From: Planctomycetota bacterium
GTDB lineage: Bacteria > Planctomycetota > Phycisphaerae > UBA1845 > UTPLA1
Direction: 5' to 3'
Assembly (NCBI GenBank): GCA_003576905.1
Contig: QEVG01000010.1
Location: 62,001 to 126,000, forward strand
Length of the DNA stretch: 64,000 nt
Under the pieces are notes generated by a model. It saw only the letters and a list, made by a program, of their open reading frames with translations. It was not told the DNA's origin and searched no databases. Positions within the stretch are counted from its first letter, which is position 1, and each line of letters opens with the position of its first letter. Of the stretch, positions 54,618 through 61,527 are shown in pieces. The translations under genes and the position numbers were made by a program.

Positions 54618-55151
54618 TCACATCGAACCTGCGGTCGCGCGCGGAAGCACGCGAAACGAGCTATGGCAGGCGTTGCAGGTCGACACCATCTCGTCCATCT
54701 TGCCGCGCACGTCGTCCATTCGCCGCTGCCGCGCGAGTTCGGCAAGCTCCTTCGCCTCCTCGTGCAGCTTCTCGGCGTAGCTGTTGAACACCCGGCGATC
54801 TTCGGACGAGATTCGCACGTCCTCCAAAATGCCGGGTATTGCCCGGGCATCGACTGCCAGCGCCTCGGCCACGCTCACGAGTTCCTCGGAGCGCGACGCA
54901 TTCAATGCCTGCGAATCCATCTCCTGCGGCAGTGATTCAAACGCCAGACGCGACATGTCCTGCATGATGGTCCGCAGGCGTTCCTTGTGTACTGCGTGCA
55001 GCGCCGGCTTGCCCGTGTTAACCAGCGCCCGTTCGTACCTGTCCGATGGCGACTCAACGCAGCTTCCCGAAAGGGCCGCCACCACGACACTCGCAAGCCA
55101 GACCGCGACGCGCAGACGCGAAAACAAGAACCTGCCGCGCTTTATTGACAT
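54618..55151 (-). CDS. Exported cytochrome c'-like protein
   Basis: 177 residues with a signal segment (RVAVWLASVVVAALSGSC); the Cys may be a weak lipobox. The rest is helical, and a single haem-binding motif CNACHSSFR lies close to the C-terminus (about 158-166), as in cytochrome c' and related four-helix proteins. These carry one covalently bound haem, can bind NO, and may protect against nitrosative stress. The sixth-ligand side near the N-terminus cannot be assigned from sequence. It is convergent with murD and has no redox operon around it. A role in electron transfer or NO binding is an inference from the fold. Confidence 0.75.
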   Translation of the reverse strand: MSIKRGRFLFSRLRVAVWLASVVVAALSGSCVESPSDRYERALVNTGKPALHAVHKERLRTIMQDMSRLAFESLPQEMDSQALNASRSEELVSVAEALAVDARAIPGILEDVRISSEDRRVFNSYAEKLHEEAKELAELARQRRMDDVRGKMDEMVSTCNACHSSFRVLPRATAGSM

Positions 55152-55435
55152 GGTGTCAGTCCCTCAACATCCGCCGGGCGGTGCCCGGTTTTTTCGCCGT
55201 TCGACCACAATTCTCCACACTGGCAAGTTCACTGCCAGCCGGATACATTTCGGCACCGGCGCGCGGAGCGATCTGCTCACACGACACGCATTTAACTCCC
55301 TTATTCTTAATGATTTAGAGTTCCTGATCACTTCCGCAGCTAAACCGCAATTGCCCACGCATGGCATGAAAAATGCCCCAGTCACCTGCATGGGAATGCT
55401 CGCGCGATTATCGTACCCCGCGCAGGCAAACAATA

Positions 55436-56857
55436 ATGCGATTTCTGAACGACCGAAACTGCCGACCGCGAAACCGGGGGGCGCGTCAAGTGACCGGCGC
55501 AACGGTCCTGCTGGTCGCAATCGTACCTATCGCAATCGCCGCGAGGGCTACACCGAGCCGCGCGCAACAGACTGCTCCCGTTACTTCGTCGCCGGCGGCT
55601 TCGATGGCCGAAACCAGCGATGCTGCTCCGCCATCGGACCCGGTTGCGGCTCAGCCGTCGCAGCCCACGCTAAGATCGCAATACGCGCCGCTGGCCCTGG
55701 ATTCACCCTATGCGACCGGCGACTGGCTCGGCCTCCGCACTGCACTCGAGGATGCCGGCATTGCGACGCAGTTCTTTTACAACGATACATATCAGTGGGT
55801 CACCAAGGGCGGGCTCAACACCGGCGGGCACAACGGCGCGACCATAGACTGGTTAGTCACCGTTGACTTTGACCGGCTCAAGCTCATTCCGGGCGGCAAG
55901 TTGCTGGGGCATTTTCGACGCCAGTGGGGAGAAGGCGTCAATCCGTGGACCGGCGCCCTGTGGCAGGTCGCGGACGACCTCGACGGCGACGAGTCGCTCC
56001 ATGTTGACCAGTTGTGGTATGAGCAGGCCCTCATCAAAAACGTCCTCTCCCTGACAGTGGGATTCCTCGACTATCAGACGATCGTCGATCGCAATGCATT
56101 CGCCAACAGCGAAGACAAGCAGTTTCTGAACCAGGCCCTCGACAACAACCCCCTGCTGCCGCTCAACATCGGCCTCGGCGCCACGCTGACATTCAAACCG
56201 GTGAGCTGGTTCAGTGTCGTGACCGGCGTCGGCGACGCGGATTCGGTTCTCTTCAAGCCCGGCTTCTCAACGGCCTTCCACGGCCCCGCGCGCTTCGTCT
56301 GGTTCACCGAACCTTCATTTCAGGCATCGCTGCCCAATCTCTTCGGGCCCGGCGCCCTCAGCGGCACCTATCGTTTCGGAATGGTCTACGATCCGCGCTC
56401 GCGAGTCCTCTTCACGCCGCCCGGCACCCGGCCGGAACTGATCGGACGGCGCGGCGATGACGTGGGCTTCTACGCAAGCTTTGACCAGAAACTCTTCCGC
56501 GAAAACGATCGCGGTGAGCAGGGCCTCGGCTGGTTCGGCCGCTACGGCTTCCGCCACGGCGACATCAATCGCATTCAGAACTTCTGGTCCACCGGCCTCG
56601 AGTACCGCGGACTGATTCCCACGCGGAACGACGACGCGCTCGGCGCCGCGGTATTTCAATCGATTCCCTCGCGAACCTTTAACGACAAGGTGAATCGCCT
56701 CGCGGAGGCGGAAACCGGTCTTGAAGTCTATTACTCGTTCCAGGTGACCCGATGGCTGGTGATCACGCCGGATTTTCAATATATCTCCAGCCCCGGAATT
56801 GGTTCATCCGTGCAGGATGCAATCGTGCTTGGCGTTCGAACGCGAATCAGTTTTTAG
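55436..56857 (+). CDS. OprB-type carbohydrate-selective porin
   Basis: About 473 residues from ATG 55436. A signal peptide (VTGATVLLVAIVPIAIAA) ends near residue 40. A proline/alanine-rich linker of about 50 residues precedes the porin domain, which starts at ATGDWLGLRTALEDAGIA, the OprB hallmark, and runs to a C-terminal Phe (VLGVRTRISF) typical of outer-membrane beta barrels. Middle phrases NPLLPLNIGLGATLTFKP and GRRGDDVGFYASFDQKLF fit alternating strands. OprB porins let sugars cross the outer membrane. It could feed glucose or oligosaccharides from the glucan locus 16 kb upstream, but it shows no copy of that operator. The start is uncertain because the ribosome site is weak. Confidence 0.88.
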   Translation: MRFLNDRNCRPRNRGARQVTGATVLLVAIVPIAIAARATPSRAQQTAPVTSSPAASMAETSDAAPPSDPVAAQPSQPTLRSQYAPLALDSPYATGDWLGLRTALEDAGIATQFFYNDTYQWVTKGGLNTGGHNGATIDWLVTVDFDRLKLIPGGKLLGHFRRQWGEGVNPWTGALWQVADDLDGDESLHVDQLWYEQALIKNVLSLTVGFLDYQTIVDRNAFANSEDKQFLNQALDNNPLLPLNIGLGATLTFKPVSWFSVVTGVGDADSVLFKPGFSTAFHGPARFVWFTEPSFQASLPNLFGPGALSGTYRFGMVYDPRSRVLFTPPGTRPELIGRRGDDVGFYASFDQKLFRENDRGEQGLGWFGRYGFRHGDINRIQNFWSTGLEYRGLIPTRNDDALGAAVFQSIPSRTFNDKVNRLAEAETGLEVYYSFQVTRWLVITPDFQYISSPGIGSSVQDAIVLGVRTRISF

Positions 56858-56912
56858 CGGGACCGACGATGCATGCGAATTCAAATTGAACGCCGGCGAA
56901 AGGTAGAAGAAA

Positions 56913-58886
56913 ATGCCCCAGCTAACACTCGAATCTGAACAAAGGCCCATGGATTCGACTCGATCAAAACCCGCCCCCTGGCAGCAGCGCTACGCTGACA
57001 AGATCACCACCGCGAAAAAGGCCGTGTCGGGCATTCGCCACGGATGCCGCGTCTTCATTGGCTCGGGGGCCGCGGAGCCCCTGTCCCTCGTCGAGGCGCT
57101 TTCGGCCCGTGAGGACATCACCGATACGGAAATCGTCCACATCATGACGCTCGGCACGGCGCCCTATACCGAGGCGCGGCTCGGCGAACGGTTCCGGCAC
57201 AACGCTTTTTTCATCGGGCCCAACGTGCGCCAAGCCATTGCTGAGGGCCGCGCCGATTACACGCCCATCTTCCTATCCGAGATCGCCGCGCAGTTTCGCA
57301 GCGGCCGCGCCGTCATTGACGTCGCCCTGATCGAGGTCAGCCCGCCGGACGAGCACGGCTATTGCAGCTACGGCGTGTCGACCGACGTCGTCAAGCCCGC
57401 GGCGGAAACTGCGGAAATGGTCATTGCCGAGGTCAACGAACAGATGCCGCGTACGCTCGGCGACTGCTTCATCCACGTCAACGACCTTGACCTGCTCGTC
57501 CCCAGCGACCGGCCGATCCTTGAGGCCCGGCAGGGCGAGCCCGACGAAATCTCCCGCCGCATCGCCCGATACATCGCCAATCTCGTCGAAGACGGCGCCA
57601 CGCTTCAACTCGGCATCGGCACCATTCCAGACGCCGTGCTCCATTACCTGACCGAATTCAAGAATCTCGGCATCCACACCGAGATGTTCAGCGACGGGAT
57701 CATCCCTCTCGTTGAGCGGGGCATCGTCAATAACAGCGAAAAAACGATCCATCGCGGAAAGATCATTGCCAGCTTCGTTCTCGGTTCCCGGCGGCTGTAC
57801 GACTTCATCGACAACAATCCGATGATCGAGTTCCGCCCCACCGAATATGTCAACGACCCCTTCATCATCGCCCAGAACGACAAAATGATCTCGATCAACT
57901 CCGCGATTGAGGTCGACCTGACGGGCCAGGTCTGCGCTGATTCCCTCGGCACGATGTTCTACAGCGGCATCGGCGGCCAGGTTGACTTCGTTCGCGGGGC
58001 GGCCCGTTCCCGCGGCGGAAAGCCTATCATCGCCCTGCCTTCCACGGCCGCCGACGGCACGATCTCGCGCATCGTCCCCTACCTCAAGCAGGGTGCCGGT
58101 GTCGTCACCAGCCGCGGCGACGTTCACTACATCGTCACTGAATACGGCTCGGCCTACCTGCACGGCAAGACGATCCGCGAGCGCGCCATGGCCCTGATTC
58201 AGATCGCCGACCCGAAGTTCCGCCCCTGGCTGCTTGCCGAGGCGAAGGCGAGGCACATGGTCTATGCCGACCAGATCGAGATGCGCTTCAAGACCCCCGA
58301 ATACCCCGAAGTCCTTGAACGCTGGATCGAACTGAAGGACGATGCCAAAGTTTTCCTGAGGCCGCTCAAGCTGACCGACGAGGCCATGTTGCGCGACATG
58401 TTCTACAAGTTGTCGCCCGACTCCATCCGTTATCGCTTCTTCCGCATGATCAAGGCCATGCCGCACGAAAAGCTACAGGCCTTCCTGAAGGTCGACTACG
58501 ACGCCGACATGGCCATCGTCGTCCTCACCGACTCGGCCGAAGACACGTCCGAGATGATCGGCATCGCCCACTATTCAAAGGACGCCCGGACCAATTTCGC
58601 CGACGCCGCCTTTCTTGTCCGGGACGACTACCAGGGCAAGGGGATCGGCACTTATCTCATGAACGCCCTTGTCGAGGCGGCGCGCGAACGCGGCATCGCA
58701 GGATTCACCGCCGATGTCCTGGTCGACAACGCGGGTATGCTCCGAATCTTTCACAAGTGCGGCTACTCGGTGCAGAGTCGCATGGAGGACGGGGAGTATC
58801 ACCTCACGATCGCTTTCGACAAGAAGGGCAAACGCCGAAAGCCGGCCCCCACTGCCAAAAGGGACGAAGCTGCACCAGACTCCTGA
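56913..58886 (+). CDS. Acetyl-CoA hydrolase/transferase fused to a GNAT acetyltransferase
   Basis: 657 residues. The N-terminal 430 residues are a family I CoA-transferase of the acetyl-CoA hydrolase / 4-hydroxybutyrate CoA-transferase type: GCRVFIGSGAAEPLSLVEAL, ALIEVSPPDEHGYCSYG, LQLGIGTIPDAVLHYL, GGQVDFVRGAARSRGGKPI. The C-terminal 190 residues are a GNAT domain (KVFLRPLKLTDEAML, acetyl-CoA loop VRDDYQGKGIGTYLM, then VDNAGMLRIFHKCGYSV). The first part moves CoA between acyl groups. The second may acetylate lysines, as in other fused CoA enzymes with GNAT domains, coupling metabolism to protein acetylation (inferred). The ribosome site AAAGG lies nine bases before ATG 56913. The porin ends 55 bases upstream, so they may share a transcript. 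Confidence 0.93.
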   Translation: MPQLTLESEQRPMDSTRSKPAPWQQRYADKITTAKKAVSGIRHGCRVFIGSGAAEPLSLVEALSAREDITDTEIVHIMTLGTAPYTEARLGERFRHNAFFIGPNVRQAIAEGRADYTPIFLSEIAAQFRSGRAVIDVALIEVSPPDEHGYCSYGVSTDVVKPAAETAEMVIAEVNEQMPRTLGDCFIHVNDLDLLVPSDRPILEARQGEPDEISRRIARYIANLVEDGATLQLGIGTIPDAVLHYLTEFKNLGIHTEMFSDGIIPLVERGIVNNSEKTIHRGKIIASFVLGSRRLYDFIDNNPMIEFRPTEYVNDPFIIAQNDKMISINSAIEVDLTGQVCADSLGTMFYSGIGGQVDFVRGAARSRGGKPIIALPSTAADGTISRIVPYLKQGAGVVTSRGDVHYIVTEYGSAYLHGKTIRERAMALIQIADPKFRPWLLAEAKARHMVYADQIEMRFKTPEYPEVLERWIELKDDAKVFLRPLKLTDEAMLRDMFYKLSPDSIRYRFFRMIKAMPHEKLQAFLKVDYDADMAIVVLTDSAEDTSEMIGIAHYSKDARTNFADAAFLVRDDYQGKGIGTYLMNALVEAARERGIAGFTADVLVDNAGMLRIFHKCGYSVQSRMEDGEYHLTIAFDKKGKRRKPAPTAKRDEAAPDS

Positions 58887-59039
58887 TCCCCCCTGAGGAT
58901 GTCCAGCGGCGTCCGCTGGCCCCTGCCGGGCACGGTAGCGCTCCAAATCGCACGTCGGCGGAAACGTCCGCAGTGCCGCCGCGCTTGCCCGCGTTTCGCC
59001 CCCTTACCGCAAACCCCGTCGCGCCGATGACTGGGCTGT

Positions 59040-60824
59040 TCAACGCGCCGGCTCTGTCTGCCCCTCTTCCCGAATGGCGTGCAGCGCCCATGCCCGCGCG
59101 ATGCCGTCTTCCAGCGATCCGCGAATCGTCATCCAGCCATGGTGGTCCTTCCACCCCGCCCTCGCCATGACCTTCAGCACTTCGGTCTGAACCCCCGCGA
59201 CGATCACGTAAACGCCTGCCTTCCGCAGTTTCTCAACCGCCGACTCCAGGTTCACGAGCCCGGTCGCGTCCATGATCGGAACATCGCTCAAGTCGAGAAT
59301 CACGGTGCGAATATGCGACTCCACCGTGTGCAGCGCGCTCATCGCCTTTTGCGCCGCGCCGAAAAACAGCGGGCCGGCAATGCCGTATATCAGTGTCCCC
59401 GGCGGCATGAAAACGTGCGCATGCTCCGGGCTCGTGCTGATGAGTCGCACCGTCGAAATCTCGGCCATCCGCCGCATGAAGAGCATCGCCGCCATCACCA
59501 CGCCCGCGCTCACCGATATCACCATGTCAAAGACCACCGTCAGCCCAAAACACGTCAGCAGAACGACCGTGTCGCTCCGCGGCGCGACGCGCACCACGTG
59601 GAAGAAGTGCTTCGCCTCGCTCATGTTCCAGGCCACGATCAGAAGCAACGCCGCCATCGACGCCATGGGAAGATACCCGAGCACGGGGGCGAGCAGCAGT
59701 ACCACGACCAGCATGAACACCGCATGCGTCACCGAGGCCAGCGGCGACCGCGCCCCATAGCGGATGTTCGTCGCCGTCCGCGCGATCGCCCCGGTCGCCG
59801 CGAATCCGCCGAAAAACGGCGCGACGACGTTGCCGATTCCCTGTCCGATCAGCTCCGCGTCCGGGTCGTGCTTCGTGCCCGTCATGCCGTCCGCCACCAC
59901 CGCCGACAGCAGCGACTCAATCGCCCCAAGCATGGCGATTGCGAACGCAGAACCGAGAAGAGCCTGCACAAGCGCGAGGCTCAGCCCGATCGGCTGTCCG
60001 TCCGCAGCCGGCGCATTCCACGGCATCATCAGCTGCGGCGGATATTGCGGAATCCCCTGCCGCGATACTCCGTCGATCACGTACGAAAATCGGCTGTTGA
60101 TCGTATCGACCTCGAATCCGGGTACGAATCTCGAGAGCAGCACCCCCGCCGCCGCCGCGAGTGGCAGCGCCACGAGCGGGGCAGGCACCGCGCGGGTGAT
60201 CTTCGGCAGCACGACCAGTATCACCAGGGTCCCCACGCCGATCAACAGGTCGTCCGCTTGAAGGCTCGGCAGCGACTGGAGAATGACCTGAACCTTCTGG
60301 ACATAATGCTCGGGCATCTTTTCAATCGGGAGCCCGAAAAAGTCCTTCACCTGAAGCGTCGCAATCACCACCGCGATCCCCGACGTAAAGCCGGTCGTCA
60401 CGGGATAGGGAATGAACTCGATCAATCGACCCAGACGCGCGGTGCCCGCGATCAGAAGGAGCGCGCCCGCCATCACCGACGCGATCATCAGCCCGCCCAG
60501 CCCGAACTGCGAGGAAATCGGCGCGAGGATAACCACAAACGCGGCGGTTGGCCCCGAGACCTGAACCGGAGATCCCCCGCACAGCGCGATCAGCCCGCCG
60601 CCCACGATCGCCGTGTAAATGCCGTGCTGCGGCGGAACTCCCGAGGCGATGGCCAGCGCCATCGACAGCGGCAGCGCAACAACTGCGACGACCATCCCGG
60701 CAAGGACGTCAGCCCGCAGGTCTCGAAGCCGGTATCCGGCCTTGAAACCCTTGCGAAGTGCGGTTGCAAACTTGATTGATAAATCCGGCAGGGCCGACAC
60801 GGCGGCACGGTATCGTTCGGGCAT
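59040..60824 (-). CDS. SulP-family anion transporter with STAS domain
   Basis: 594 residues. About 12-14 membrane helices cover residues 30-430, beginning with the family motif region DVLAGMVVAVVALPLSMALAIASGVPPQHGIYTA (positions about 39-72; Pro-Gln-His-Gly conserved) and SGPTAAFVVIL. The C-terminal STAS domain (about 455-580) has the anti-sigma-antagonist-like motif PIMDATGLVNLESAV. Bacterial SulP proteins carry bicarbonate, sulfate or C4-dicarboxylates, usually with sodium or protons. No carbonic anhydrase or sulfate gene adjoins it, so the substrate is open. Its 3' end faces the CoA-transferase/GNAT gene, 150 bases away. Confidence 0.93.
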   Translation of the reverse strand: MPERYRAAVSALPDLSIKFATALRKGFKAGYRLRDLRADVLAGMVVAVVALPLSMALAIASGVPPQHGIYTAIVGGGLIALCGGSPVQVSGPTAAFVVILAPISSQFGLGGLMIASVMAGALLLIAGTARLGRLIEFIPYPVTTGFTSGIAVVIATLQVKDFFGLPIEKMPEHYVQKVQVILQSLPSLQADDLLIGVGTLVILVVLPKITRAVPAPLVALPLAAAAGVLLSRFVPGFEVDTINSRFSYVIDGVSRQGIPQYPPQLMMPWNAPAADGQPIGLSLALVQALLGSAFAIAMLGAIESLLSAVVADGMTGTKHDPDAELIGQGIGNVVAPFFGGFAATGAIARTATNIRYGARSPLASVTHAVFMLVVVLLLAPVLGYLPMASMAALLLIVAWNMSEAKHFFHVVRVAPRSDTVVLLTCFGLTVVFDMVISVSAGVVMAAMLFMRRMAEISTVRLISTSPEHAHVFMPPGTLIYGIAGPLFFGAAQKAMSALHTVESHIRTVILDLSDVPIMDATGLVNLESAVEKLRKAGVYVIVAGVQTEVLKVMARAGWKDHHGWMTIRGSLEDGIARAWALHAIREEGQTEPAR

Positions 60825-61032
60825 GATTCGGGCTCATCCTCAAGCCCTTCTTGCCGCCGGGTCATATGGGGGGCTCGGCAGACAAAAAGTGTCTCGACCA
60901 TACCCTTCCGGACCGCGCACGTCCAGACCCGTGCCTCCCGAGCAATCGTGCGGATATACTGAGCGCCGAGCGATTACATGCCCTGGGGCGACGGCGCTGT
61001 TCTCGCGTGCCCGGGCCGGCCGGTGAGATTTC

Positions 61033-61503
61033 ATGACCTCTGCAAAGCGCCATCCGTTCTGCGTCAGTTTGTCCACGCCCGAACTGTCGGCCCTTCCGCC
61101 CGACGAGGATACCCTTCGGCGGCTCCGCCAGTCATTTGCGAATATTGGAGCCGAGGCGCTTGCGAGGGCCTTCCTGACGATTGCCCGCCACCGAAAATGC
61201 CGGTCCGGGCCCAATGCGTCCGATCACGCCTCCGTCGCACATGCACTTGCTGAAACGCTTGGCAACATGATCGCTTCGCTGGACTCCACGCATGCAGTGC
61301 GCGAGAGCCTCGCCGGACTCGCGTCGATCGCCCGCGAAGTCGGATTTGGTCGCGACCAGCAGGACGAGTTCATTGGCTGCATGGTGGCCGCGTTCGTGGA
61401 AGTGACGCCGCCCGGGTGGAAGCTCGAGACGTTTCAGTTCTGGAGCGACGCCGTGCAGCTCATGTCCGACGTAATCTTTGGAGAGGTCTGGCCGGCGCAA
61501 TGA
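61033..61503 (+). CDS. Globin-like protein without the proximal histidine
   Basis: 156 residues. The helical pattern fits a single-domain bacterial globin: an A-helix-like start (EDTLRRLRQSFANIGAEALAR), an E-helix region (ALAETLGNMIASLDS), then LAGLASIAREVGFGRDQQ and a G/H-helix region (FIGCMVAAFVEV, FWSDAVQLMSDVIFGE). In haem globins the segment before GFG or GYG reads RHxGYG; here it reads REVGFG, so the haem-binding His would be Glu102. Such non-haem globin folds are known, for example in the RsbR N-terminus. The assignment is by pattern, not certain. GGTGAG precedes ATG 61033. The neighbouring RND pump is convergent. Confidence 0.7.
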   Translation: MTSAKRHPFCVSLSTPELSALPPDEDTLRRLRQSFANIGAEALARAFLTIARHRKCRSGPNASDHASVAHALAETLGNMIASLDSTHAVRESLAGLASIAREVGFGRDQQDEFIGCMVAAFVEVTPPGWKLETFQFWSDAVQLMSDVIFGEVWPAQ

Positions 61504-61527
61504 CCTACCGGCCGGGCGGCGCGCGGC

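Noticed and set aside
57273-58466. 397-residue minus-strand frame opposite the CoA-transferase
   Set aside because: Antisense shadow; no recognisable family or start signal.
59079-60779. 566-residue plus-strand frame opposite the SulP gene
   Set aside because: Extremely Arg/His-rich, no hydrophobic core, and the minus strand encodes a clear transporter.
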